DNA of 50,676 bases from Gammaproteobacteria bacterium RIFCSPHIGHO2_12_FULL_41_20 (GTDB lineage: Bacteria; Pseudomonadota; Gammaproteobacteria; DSM-16500): assembly GCA_001801575.1 (NCBI GenBank), contig MGYC01000006.1, forward strand, positions 1 to 50,676, written 5' to 3'. This document shows, in pieces, positions 34,634 to 42,959 of the stretch. Below the pieces are notes generated by a model. That model was not told the origin of the DNA. It did no database searches and saw only the letters and a program-made list of their open reading frames with translations. The translations under genes and the position numbers were made by a program. Each line of letters opens with the position of its first letter. Positions within the stretch are counted from its first letter, which is position 1.

Positions 34634-35323
34634 ATGGCATCCGTTAAATTTCAAATCGAAGCCGAGGTTAGGCAAGATGTGGGGAAAGGTGCGAGCCGCC
34701 GCCTACGTCGGACAGAAAAAACTCCAGCCGTCGTATATGGTGCAGACAAAGAAACCACCGCTTTAACCTTAGATCACAACAAGATATTACGCACCCTAGA
34801 GCATGAAGCCGTTTATTCACAAATTCTAACTCTTAAAATAGGGCAAGGTAGTGAACGTGTTATTTTGAAAGATGTGCAACGTCACGCCTTTAAACCTAGA
34901 ATTATGCACGTTGACTTTCAACGTATTAAAGCTGATGAAAAAATTCACATGCATGTACCACTGCATTTTCTAGGCGGTGAAACAGCGCCGGGTGTCAAAG
35001 CCGGCGGACTTGTTTCCCATCTTATGAGTGACGTAGAAGTATCTTGCTTGCCAGACTACCTACCTGAATATATCGAAGTAGACATCTCTCAGTTAGAATT
35101 AAACCAAATACTACATCTCTCTGACGTTAAATTGCCTAAAGAAGTAGAAATAGTTGCTCTAGCCCATGGCCGTGATCAGCCTATTGTTTCTGTCCATATC
35201 CCGCGTATTGTTGAAGAAGAAACACCAGCTGCTGAAGAGGCCGCGCCTGCGCCTTCTGAAGTACCTACTTCTATACAAAAGGGTGGTGATAAAGAAGAAG
35301 GCGAAGAACAAAAGGAGAAATAG
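34634..35323 (+). CDS. rplY: 50S ribosomal protein L25 (general stress CTC family)
   Basis: L25 binds 5S rRNA. This 229-residue form is the long TL5/CTC type: an N-terminal L25 domain (VRQDVGKGASRRLRRTEKTPAVVYG and on to about residue 95) and a C-terminal beta domain (HMHVPLHFLGGETAPGVKAG, then LPEYIEVDISQLELNQILHL), with an acidic low-complexity tail (EETPAAEEAAPAPSE). The ATG at 34634 has AGAGGA seven bases ahead; 34610 is rejected. It lies between prs and pth as in Legionella and Pseudomonas. The long palindromic leader is peculiar to this genome and might affect translation. Confidence 0.95.
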   Translation: MASVKFQIEAEVRQDVGKGASRRLRRTEKTPAVVYGADKETTALTLDHNKILRTLEHEAVYSQILTLKIGQGSERVILKDVQRHAFKPRIMHVDFQRIKADEKIHMHVPLHFLGGETAPGVKAGGLVSHLMSDVEVSCLPDYLPEYIEVDISQLELNQILHLSDVKLPKEVEIVALAHGRDQPIVSVHIPRIVEEETPAAEEAAPAPSEVPTSIQKGGDKEEGEEQKEK

Positions 35324-35336
35324 CCCCGGAGGCTCC

Positions 35337-35530
35337 GACATTTCGCACCTGCGTATTTTTTTATAAATCAAGGCGAAAATAAATTTCTTTCCAACCCTTG
35401 AGCAAAGAGACAAAGTCGAAAAAACGAGTGAGAACCCAGAGCTTACATAGAAGTAAATGAGGATTTCGAGAGAATTTTTTCAAAGAGATTGGCCTTAGAG
35501 ATATCAAAAAAGACGAAGGTGCGAAATGTC
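35337..35530. repeat. ERIC-like palindromic element between rplY and pth
   Basis: A 14-bp inverted repeat, GACATTTCGCACCT (35337-35350) and AGGTGCGAAATGTC (35517-35530), bounds an imperfect palindrome. Its core, GTGAGAACCCAGAGCTTACAT plus AAGTAAATGAGG (35429-35462), closely resembles the central part of enterobacterial ERIC sequences (AGCTTACAT...AAGTAA). The right arm contains the Shine-Dalgarno sequence AAGGTG and the first bases of pth. Confidence 0.7.
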
Positions 35531-36122
35531 AGCTATCTTGTCCGGAATTCAACTAATTGTAGGCCTGGGCAATCCTGGAGATAAATATATCCAGACACGA
35601 CACAACGCTGGGGCGTGGTTTGTAGAAGAGCTCGCACATGCCAATCATATTGACTTACGTCCCAATGCGAAATGCTTTGGAAAGCATGCCGTTGTTGAAT
35701 TACATGGCCAATCATGCCATGTATTTATCCCAACCACCTTTATGAACCATAGTGGGCAAGCGGTTCGTGCTATTAGCCAATATTATAAAATACCGCCTAA
35801 TGCCATATTAATTGCACATGATGAAATTGATCTACCAGCAGGTATTATTCGCTTGAAATACGAGGGTGGCGACGGGGGACATAACGGCCTAAAAGATATT
35901 ATTCATCATCTACAAACTAAACAATTTTATCGCCTGCGCATTGGCGTGGGGCGACCGACATATGGCGATGTAGTCGATTACGTATTACACGAGCCAAGTA
36001 AGATAGAACGACAGGATATTGATAAGACTATTGCCTTGGCGCAAACGACTTTGCCATTGCTATTAACCGGGCAAATGCAAAAAGCCATGCAACAATTACA
36101 TACCCCTCCAGCTATCAGTTAA
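35526..36122 (+). CDS. pth: Peptidyl-tRNA hydrolase
   Basis: Pth recycles peptidyl-tRNA released from stalled ribosomes. The 198-residue product has the expected active-site features: IVGLGNPGDKYIQTRHNAGA with catalytic His26, PTTFMNHSGQAV with Asn74, IAHDEIDLPAG with Asp99, and GGDGGHNGLKDI. AAGGTG lies about six bases ahead of the ATG but belongs to the ERIC-like element arm, so the repeat may set translation level. ychF follows after 24 bases, the conserved pth-ychF pair. Confidence 0.96.
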   Translation: MSAILSGIQLIVGLGNPGDKYIQTRHNAGAWFVEELAHANHIDLRPNAKCFGKHAVVELHGQSCHVFIPTTFMNHSGQAVRAISQYYKIPPNAILIAHDEIDLPAGIIRLKYEGGDGGHNGLKDIIHHLQTKQFYRLRIGVGRPTYGDVVDYVLHEPSKIERQDIDKTIALAQTTLPLLLTGQMQKAMQQLHTPPAIS

Positions 36123-36146
36123 AAAGTAATAAAACAGGAGCATCTT

Positions 36147-37238
36147 ATGCCTTTACGCTGTGGCATTGTTGGTTTACCAAATGTAGGTAAATCCACGTTA
36201 TTTAATTGTTTAACCAAGGCACAAGTTGCCGCGGCCAATTATCCTTTTTGCACTATTGAACCTAATATAGGCATTGTCCCCGTGCCCGACATGCGGCTAG
36301 ATAAAATTGCTACTATTGTCAATCCCGAACGCATTGTCCCCACTACGGTTGAATTTGTCGACATTGCTGGATTAGTCAAAGGTGCATCACAAGGTGAAGG
36401 ACTGGGTAACCAATTCTTAGCACATATCCGTGAAACTGATGCCATTATCCATGTGGTACGTTGCTTCGAAGATGAGAATGTTATTCATGTGGCTGGTAAA
36501 ATTGCCCCACAAGAAGATATTGATATTATTAATACGGAATTAGCTTTAGCAGATTTAGATACGGTAACACGTGGCTTACAGCGCCTACAAAAACAAGTGA
36601 AAGCAGGCGATAAAGCAGCACTTGCTGAAACCACACTCTTAGAACGTTTAAAACACCACCTAGACCAAGGGTTACCAGCACGCACATTAGTTGCTGCTAT
36701 TGAAGAAAAGAATGCGCTCAAACCCTTACAGTTACTCACATTTAAACCCACATTGTATGTAGCCAATGTGGCAGAGCAAGGGTTTACTCATAACCCTTAC
36801 TTAACCCAGCTAGAGAATATTGCTAAAAAAGAAGGAGCAGAAATAGTAGTAGTTTGTGCCGCATTAGAAGCAGAGATAGCCGAGCTCGATGAAAAAGAGA
36901 AGCAGATTTTTCTGGCCGATCTTAATCTGCAAGAACCTGGCTTAAATCGCTTAATTCATGCTGGCTATAAACTTCTCGATTTAGATACTTATTTTACTGC
37001 CGGCGTGAAAGAAGTCCGTGCATGGACAGTCAAACGGGGCAGCTCTGCGCCACAAGCCGCGGGCGTGATCCATTCTGACTTCGAAAAAGGCTTTATTCGC
37101 GCAGAAGTTATTAGCTATGAAGACTTTATACATTATAAAGGGGAGCAAGGTGCAAAAGAAGCAGGACGCTGGCGGTTAGAAGGCAAAGAATACCTTGTTC
37201 ACGATGGTGATGTAATTTATTTTCGATTTAATGTGTAA
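36147..37238 (+). CDS. ychF: Ribosome-binding ATPase YchF
   Basis: YchF is an Obg-family P-loop protein that prefers ATP and binds ribosomes; it affects stress responses. The 363-residue product (E. coli 363) has the P-loop GLPNVGKST (residues 9-17), the switch region [18 protein letters not shown], the N-x-x-E nucleotide-specificity region YVANVAEQG typical of YchF in place of NKxD, and the C-terminal TGS domain ([20 protein letters not shown]). AGGAG lies seven bases before the ATG. It is the last clear housekeeping gene before the accessory region. Confidence 0.97.
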   Translation: MPLRCGIVGLPNVGKSTLFNCLTKAQVAAANYPFCTIEPNIGIVPVPDMRLDKIATIVNPERIVPTTVEFVDIAGLVKGASQGEGLGNQFLAHIRETDAIIHVVRCFEDENVIHVAGKIAPQEDIDIINTELALADLDTVTRGLQRLQKQVKAGDKAALAETTLLERLKHHLDQGLPARTLVAAIEEKNALKPLQLLTFKPTLYVANVAEQGFTHNPYLTQLENIAKKEGAEIVVVCAALEAEIAELDEKEKQIFLADLNLQEPGLNRLIHAGYKLLDLDTYFTAGVKEVRAWTVKRGSSAPQAAGVIHSDFEKGFIRAEVISYEDFIHYKGEQGAKEAGRWRLEGKEYLVHDGDVIYFRFNV

Positions 37239-37296
37239 ATTTTGTTATTATGCAGTGGGTTAGACGCAAACAGCGCGTCATATTCACCCTATAAAA

Positions 37297-37312
37297 TGTC
37301 AACAGAGACCCT
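37297..37312. repeat. TGTCAACAGAGACCCT repeat fragment
   Basis: This is the inverted counterpart of the AGGGTCTGTTGACA fragment seen at 17113 and 25063, here with one extra base pair (AGGGTCTCTGTTGACA on the minus strand). It sits between ychF and the hypothetical gene and touches the latter's stop region. Confidence 0.4.
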
Positions 37313-37856
37313 ACTTACTGAGTGATTGCACTGGCTGTGCCGTAACATCTGCAGCAGCTTGAGGATAAACCCGTTGTATTTCCTGACTAAGTTTACCAAG
37401 CAACCCCACCGTCTGTGATTTTCCACCTACTGCCTTATCCCGATCCAAAGGAGCTGTTAGTTGAGAATCTCGCATATCCCGCACAAGAATTCGCAATGCT
37501 TCTACTGGTTCTGTGGCGCGCCTTAAATCAGCCATTGTACTCTCTAATAATGCTGCCCGATTTAGTTCTAGCTGATAACTACTGCAGCAACAAAAAGCTG
37601 AAGACCAAAGCCATCTTTGTGCTTTGCCACTAAGGGTATTATCACCCAATGCGCGGAGATGATCGATATGGGAATATAAACTCTCTATATGGGGGCTAAT
37701 CACTGGCTCATTCATCCAAACAGGAAGACCAACTTCTTCACCTCCCTCATCACTGATAACGCTATTAGTATCATTAGGCCCTAATAACTGCTCACGTAAT
37801 TCCCTATACTTTGCACTTGAACTTGCAAATAGACCACTGCATAGTCTTGATAGCAC
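37311..37856 (-). CDS. Hypothetical protein, accessory region
   Basis: I do not recognise this 181-residue protein. It is soluble, with no signal or membrane segment, has a run of cysteines (SAFCCCSSYQLEL) in the middle, and helical stretches ESLYSHIDHLRALGDN and ESTMADLRRATEPVEALRIL. The GTG start at 37856 has AGAGGGG eight bases ahead, good support for translation. It is the first gene beyond ychF and convergent with it. Location beside probable effectors suggests, but does not show, that it is a secreted substrate. Confidence 0.6.
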   Translation of the reverse strand: MLSRLCSGLFASSSAKYRELREQLLGPNDTNSVISDEGGEEVGLPVWMNEPVISPHIESLYSHIDHLRALGDNTLSGKAQRWLWSSAFCCCSSYQLELNRAALLESTMADLRRATEPVEALRILVRDMRDSQLTAPLDRDKAVGGKSQTVGLLGKLSQEIQRVYPQAAADVTAQPVQSLSK

Positions 37857-37961
37857 GAATTTTTCCCCTCTGTGATAAACATATATTTAACTTTTAATGC
37901 GAATTCTGGATAAAGCTTTGCTGCGCGCCATACCCTATGAATTCCTGTTATAGGATAACGT

Positions 37962-37979
37962 AAAAACCCTTAAGGTTTT
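37962..37979 (-). terminator. Weak rho-independent terminator candidate
   Basis: On the minus strand AAAACC-TTAA-GGGTTTTT gives a short stem with a U-run, placed after the 580-residue protein gene and its terminal repeat, and ahead of the 181-residue gene. The stem is short, so confidence is low. Confidence 0.3.
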
Positions 37980-37985
37980 CTTAAT

Positions 37986-38106
37986 GGCACCTCTAGAAAT
38001 TACCATTTCGACTTTTGTCATTCTGAGCGAAGCGAAGAATCTGATTATTTATCAAGCACAAACCAGATTCTTCACTTTGTTCAGGATGACAAATTATAGA
38101 GGTGCC
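37986..38106. repeat. Family B palindromic repeat, copy 2
   Basis: The ends GGCACCTCTA and TAGAGGTGCC are perfect inverted repeats. The element is nearly identical, in inverted orientation, to 2817-2936. It overlaps the 3' end of the neighbouring leftward gene, whose last eight or nine codons and stop are read from it. Confidence 0.88.
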
Positions 38107-39823
38107 GCCTCTGTGCGCCTTCAGGAATAAGCCTACGTACTCCATCAGGACATTCTGTTAATCTTACAGGGTAAGGGAGTTTATTTGTTGCAAACAATGA
38201 TGGCCGTACAACTACCGATGCAATAGCTCCTACCTCGACTACCTGTTGTCCTATTGCTGCTATAGGCTTGTGCTGCTGTGGGACCAGCGCTAATACTCCA
38301 GCTCTATTGCTAGCAGGAGCAGGGAAAGGGGTAGGCACAGCAGCCGCTTGCAGAGCCGCAACAGCACGCGCCGTTGTACCATAATGTCTAGTAGGAGCAA
38401 CCTGCGGCTTTTCTAGATTCAACAGTGGCTGTTGTTCCTCTGTAATTGTTTTGGGTTTTCGAGAGAATAATCGAGAAAAAAAGTTCCGGATGCTTCCACT
38501 CAATTTATTCGCTGTCTTATTATCTACTTTCTCAAAAACCTTGACCAAAACGCCTAGTACCACTCCAGTCACAACTAGTGCTAATGGCAAAACACCAAAC
38601 GAAGCCACGCTAGCTGCGCCTAAAATAGCCGCAAGCCCTAATATAGTCCCGGCTAATACTAAACCCGAAGCAGCCGCTTCCAACATACTCAATGCCACTT
38701 TACGCTCTGCTTTTAATGTCTCCTGATGGCAATGCTCATATCTTAAGCGTGCTGATTCAAGACGTGATTGTACTTCTTGATAGCCGGCATCCAGTTTCTC
38801 TTGTAACGCTAAATAATGTTGATAACTATCCAGTTTTTCCTGATCTTCTGTTGATACATTTTTCTTATTTAAGATTTCAAGTACTGCTTTCTCTGCTTTC
38901 TTTAACTCACTCTGCAAAGCTAGACCTTGTTGTCTAAAATTATTTAATTCATTATCCCATTCCATAACCACTTTATAATATGCCGCCTTAGCCTTGGCCT
39001 CCTCTTGTTTAGCGCGATGTAAAGTGTAGGTTTTACGCAACAATATCAAACTATAAACCCCGAGCAGTGTAGAGGGTATAATTATTGGCATAAAAGCAGC
39101 GCCAGCTATCGCCGCACCTACGCCACTGGCAATCAATAGCCCAGCACAAACTGTACCGGTAATACCCAAGGCAAATGCACCCACACCTGTGGCAATACGT
39201 AATTTACGTTGACCAATGTTTTTATTTTTATAGGCTTTGTAAGCACGCTTCAATCCGAATATTGCCTCTACGACATTGATAATACCTCCAGAAGCACTTA
39301 CTAAAAATGGATTAAGCATATCTATAATATGTTTAGGTATGGAAGTATTTCTCAACGCAGACCAAATGTCGTCAATAATATCGATAAATTTTTTACCTAT
39401 ATCAAACGCAGCCCGCAAGCGGCTTTTTGGCTGTGAGGTAGGTTCTGGTTTATTAGATAATTCCTCGGGCAGTTTTTTCTTTTTTAGGAGCAAATATTGA
39501 TGTAACAAAAACCGTATACGACGAGAAAAAGAAGAGATCATATATTGAGATATAGCATCATCGCCAGCAAGGCTAACCACGCTGTCGTCTAGATCATCTA
39601 TCCGTTGTGATTTATTAATGTATATGTGGTGAAGCTCTCGAAGCTCGCTCTCTATTTCTCGCTCTGTAAGCATCTTTTCATCAGCTTTTTTGCGCATAAC
39701 TGCTGATTGAGTAACTGCATCACGGATAAGCCAATAACGATCTTCATCAAAAAACAATCCGGGGCTAACAGATAAATGTTCTGTTGTTAAAGACGTATCT
39801 TGTCTATCCCTACTTCCTGACAT
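38081..39823 (-). CDS. Putative Dot/Icm effector, coiled coil with membrane hairpins
   Basis: I do not recognise a named family. The 580-residue protein has an N-terminal helical part (SELRELHHIYINKSQRIDDL), Gly/Ala-rich membrane segments at about residues 220-270 (GVGAFALGITGTVCAGLLIA, FMPIIIPSTLLGVYSLILL), a coiled coil at about 275-375 (EEAKAKAAYYKVVMEWDNEL, ESARLRYEHCHQETLKAERK), a second hydrophobic block at about 380-430 (GLVLAGTILGLAAILG, LALVVTGVVLGVLVKV), and a Pro/Ala-rich tail. This layout is common in Legionella and Coxiella effectors that insert in host membranes. AGAGGTGA precedes the ATG at 39823. The last residues (about HLYNLSS) and the stop come from the family B repeat, so the original C-terminus may have been lost. 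Confidence 0.6.
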   Translation of the reverse strand: MSGSRDRQDTSLTTEHLSVSPGLFFDEDRYWLIRDAVTQSAVMRKKADEKMLTEREIESELRELHHIYINKSQRIDDLDDSVVSLAGDDAISQYMISSFSRRIRFLLHQYLLLKKKKLPEELSNKPEPTSQPKSRLRAAFDIGKKFIDIIDDIWSALRNTSIPKHIIDMLNPFLVSASGGIINVVEAIFGLKRAYKAYKNKNIGQRKLRIATGVGAFALGITGTVCAGLLIASGVGAAIAGAAFMPIIIPSTLLGVYSLILLRKTYTLHRAKQEEAKAKAAYYKVVMEWDNELNNFRQQGLALQSELKKAEKAVLEILNKKNVSTEDQEKLDSYQHYLALQEKLDAGYQEVQSRLESARLRYEHCHQETLKAERKVALSMLEAAASGLVLAGTILGLAAILGAASVASFGVLPLALVVTGVVLGVLVKVFEKVDNKTANKLSGSIRNFFSRLFSRKPKTITEEQQPLLNLEKPQVAPTRHYGTTARAVAALQAAAVPTPFPAPASNRAGVLALVPQQHKPIAAIGQQVVEVGAIASVVVRPSLFATNKLPYPVRLTECPDGVRRLIPEGAQRRHLYNLSS

Positions 39824-39937
39824 GATAATCACCTCTATACCTATATATCTAATAACTACGATAATTATAGAGGAGAAGTATTAATGCATTATTTGTTAAT
39901 GCTTAAGGAAGAATTAACTGAGAGTATTTACCCTCAG

Positions 39938-42865
39938 TTAAGGAGATGGAGGTTTTAGCTGCTGAATAGCTTCTTCTGCCTGTTGGATAACTCTAACTAG
40001 ATCCACATGTTGTTGAACAATATCAGTCTCTACTGTAGTTTGTTTATGTATATAATCAGCGTAACATTGTTTCATAATCTCAGCACGTTCGAGTAATTCA
40101 CGTAAATGCTTAATAGTAGCATCACGATCAGTCGAGTCAGGTAAGTTTTTTGTTACAAGTTCTAGCCTGCCAATAAGAAGGTCTGCATCGGGAGGACGCT
40201 GTAACAACGGCGATGAGGCATCATCCACTGGTTGTGGCCGCTGTGGAGGAGGCGGCGGAGGTGGTGGTTTTTTCTGCTGCACACCATGATTATAAAGTGG
40301 TGGTTTCGACGGAGGCGGAGGCGGAGGTGGCGGTTTGCGTGGCACAATCCGCTGCTGGGTAGCAACTCGTTCTTGTTGTTCTGCTACTTTTGCTTGTTCT
40401 TCTCTTGCTGTTTTGACTCGCATTATTCTTTCATGAGTAGATAAATCCGGAGTTCTATCCTCCCAAAATAAAAACCGCGGCCTTTCCTCTTCACGTGTAC
40501 TTTGATAAACATTATGTGAACTATCATATAAACGGAAAGACGGTAATGCAGATTTTGGAGTTGTATATTCCTGTAATTTTTCTATTAACAGCCTATCCCC
40601 CTTCTGCCTTGCTATATCCAAAGCAGAAATACCATCCTTGCGTAATTGCTGGGGATCAGCTCCATACCAAAGTAATGCGTTTACAGCACGCATATTGTTT
40701 TGCTCAACCGCTAACATTAATGCCGTAGTATTATCCTCAGTAATGCCTTGATTCACGTTAGCTCCACCAGAAATCAATGCCCCTATCATGTCTACATTAT
40801 CAGAAAATACGGCTCCACACAGTGGAGTAAACTGCCAACGTGTCGGGATATCAGCAGTAGCACCTTCTGCAAGCAACACTCTTATTAATTCAACATCTTC
40901 TTGTGCAACAGCCGAATATAGCGCGGTATCACCATTAGGCAGGTATTGATTTAAATCTATTCCTGCTTCTGCTAGTCTTTCAATGATACGTAACCGCTGT
41001 GCTCCTAATTCTTTTGCAGCAATCGCTAGACTAAATGGTGTACTACCATCTGACTGAGGTTGATTAGGGTTCGCACCACAAGCCAATAATGCATTGACCG
41101 CAGCAACATTGCCGTTTTTTACAGCGAAACACAGCGGCGTCATCCCACCACTAGCATCTTCCTGATTAACATCTACCCCAGCTTTAACTAGCGCCTTGAT
41201 AGCATGAGAATAACCATTACGTATTGCGTAATGTAAGGGTTTCTCTTGCGATAAAAAACAAGGATAATCAGGATTCACTTTTGCTTCATCTAGCAAAAAA
41301 GTAATCGCCTTATCCTGATCAAACTTAATCGCCACGCCTAACAGGGTATTACCGTCACGCAGTATTACGTATGGATCAGCACCATAACCAAGCAAAAGCC
41401 GCATCATAGCAATATTGCCCGCTTTAGCTGCAAGCGCCAGTGGCGTCATTCCATCTGATTCTTGCTCTTGGTTAGGATTGACACCTAACGCTAATAAAGA
41501 TTTCACCACAGCTACACTGCCAACAAGCACAGCAGAAAAAAGCGAAATAGTATCCCCCCCATGCTGCAATAATACTCGCGCAGCTTGATTGCATCCCATA
41601 TCCACAGCCAGTTGTGCTAAAGTCATATTACTCTCTGGAAAAGGTGTCATAGCTGCGTTAGCTGTAAGTAAAATCTCTACCATCTCACTATCATCATCGC
41701 CAACAGCCAAATGCAATGGTGTTTCGCCACTCTGAAGAGCAATATTTGGATCAGCACCCAATCTAAGCAAAACACTAACCACGTCTTTCCATTTTAGGCC
41801 TACAGCAACACTGAGCGGCGTAGCACCTGCTAGATCGCCAGTCAATAATTGCTGATTTAAATCAGCTTTATATTTTGCCAATTCTGCGATGACATCAGCA
41901 TAACCATTACGTGCAGCGATATAAGTTAGTGTTCTTCCATCTGGTAATGTCTGATCTGGATCCATTCCATGTTGCAACAAAGTGGTAACCACCTGAGTAT
42001 GGTGGTTTTGTACTGCAATCGCCAAGGGTGATAACCAACCCGTATCTGGCACTACACCTTGCTGCAACAAAGCACGTACCGTCGCTACATCACCCATCCT
42101 CGCCGCCATATACAGCTGTGCAGATCCTAAAAGACGATGCTTCTCATCCTGCTGACTATGCATATCTATCCATTCAGGATAACGCTGCCAACTCTGCAAT
42201 CGTGCATTAAGATCTGTAACAGAGGAGACTTCTGCATAAACTTGCGTAGAAAAAGTAAATACTTGGTTCTTAGCACATAATGAATCCGCAGATAATGTGG
42301 AATCCAAATAGGAAATCAATTCTTGTTCAGTAGATAATTCTCGTCCAGGTAATTGATCAGCATTCACTACGGTCCAACAGTTTTTATCCGTATCAAAATT
42401 AATAGCCACAGCCAGATCCACAGTTCTAAGTAATAGTGTAACTGGATAAGAACAACCAGATAAGGCTCGACGCAAACTTGAAAAATACTGCTCGAGCTCA
42501 GCACGTGTATAGATACCAGAAAAACCATTAAGCTCTTTTATATTGTCAGGAACAAAAGTAGTAGCATTTTCTGATTGTGCAACAAGGCGCTCTGTATCTG
42601 CCAATAATCCGGGCGATACATCTCTACGATCAAAAAAAGATAAAGAATTAAAAAAATCATTCATTGCTAACGGCAGCTGTTCATCAATCCGTTTACTAAA
42701 AAACAACAATTGGGCATTGAAAGCATCAAAATCATGTTCTTGTAATGCACATATGGCATACATAGCTAAGCCATAACGTAAGCCTCGCGCGCTCAAGTCA
42801 TATTCTGATTCTTTTGAACACTCAATAAGATACGCCAGATCTGGTGAAATCCGTGTTATAGCCAC
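39938..42865 (-). CDS. Ankyrin-repeat protein with polyproline tracts, putative effector
   Basis: The 975-residue protein has three parts. Residues 1-245 form a globular module with LLLRTVDLAVAINFDTDK and CWTVVNADQLPG, a type of sequence I associate with recurrent N-terminal modules of Legionellales effectors, though I cannot assign an activity. Residues about 248-775 hold about sixteen ankyrin repeats (TPLHLAVGDDDSEMVEILL, TPLCFAVKNGNVAAVNALL and similar). After a Glu/Gln-rich helix come two eight-proline tracts (RKPPPPPPPPSKPP, KKPPPPPPPPQRPQ) and a C-terminal helix. Polyproline of this kind can bind profilin, SH3 or WW domains. The start is GTG at 42865 with AGAGGT nine bases ahead. It is divergent from the F-box gene. 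Confidence 0.85.
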   Translation of the reverse strand: MAITRISPDLAYLIECSKESEYDLSARGLRYGLAMYAICALQEHDFDAFNAQLLFFSKRIDEQLPLAMNDFFNSLSFFDRRDVSPGLLADTERLVAQSENATTFVPDNIKELNGFSGIYTRAELEQYFSSLRRALSGCSYPVTLLLRTVDLAVAINFDTDKNCWTVVNADQLPGRELSTEQELISYLDSTLSADSLCAKNQVFTFSTQVYAEVSSVTDLNARLQSWQRYPEWIDMHSQQDEKHRLLGSAQLYMAARMGDVATVRALLQQGVVPDTGWLSPLAIAVQNHHTQVVTTLLQHGMDPDQTLPDGRTLTYIAARNGYADVIAELAKYKADLNQQLLTGDLAGATPLSVAVGLKWKDVVSVLLRLGADPNIALQSGETPLHLAVGDDDSEMVEILLTANAAMTPFPESNMTLAQLAVDMGCNQAARVLLQHGGDTISLFSAVLVGSVAVVKSLLALGVNPNQEQESDGMTPLALAAKAGNIAMMRLLLGYGADPYVILRDGNTLLGVAIKFDQDKAITFLLDEAKVNPDYPCFLSQEKPLHYAIRNGYSHAIKALVKAGVDVNQEDASGGMTPLCFAVKNGNVAAVNALLACGANPNQPQSDGSTPFSLAIAAKELGAQRLRIIERLAEAGIDLNQYLPNGDTALYSAVAQEDVELIRVLLAEGATADIPTRWQFTPLCGAVFSDNVDMIGALISGGANVNQGITEDNTTALMLAVEQNNMRAVNALLWYGADPQQLRKDGISALDIARQKGDRLLIEKLQEYTTPKSALPSFRLYDSSHNVYQSTREEERPRFLFWEDRTPDLSTHERIMRVKTAREEQAKVAEQQERVATQQRIVPRKPPPPPPPPSKPPLYNHGVQQKKPPPPPPPPQRPQPVDDASSPLLQRPPDADLLIGRLELVTKNLPDSTDRDATIKHLRELLERAEIMKQCYADYIHKQTTVETDIVQQHVDLVRVIQQAEEAIQQLKPPSP

Positions 42866-42959
42866 AGTAAAAAACCTCTATATCTATTCTGTGTTATATT
42901 TGTTAAGTATAGGCAAAATTCGCGAAAATAAATTAATAACCCCTTTTGCAGAGAATATT
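42866..42959. promoter_or_regulatory. Shared divergent promoter region of the ankyrin and F-box genes
   Basis: Only 94 AT-rich bases separate the two start codons. On the minus strand TATACT (in TTGCCTATACTTAACAAATA) is a possible -10 for the ankyrin gene. The plus strand has no clear consensus. Both genes have usable Shine-Dalgarno sequences, AGAGGT and AGAGA. Co-regulation is likely from the geometry alone. Confidence 0.4.

Noticed and set aside
40162-40444. Open frames opposite the ankyrin gene rich in Arg and Trp
   Set aside because: They are the complement of the polyproline codons of the ankyrin gene and have no other coding sign.
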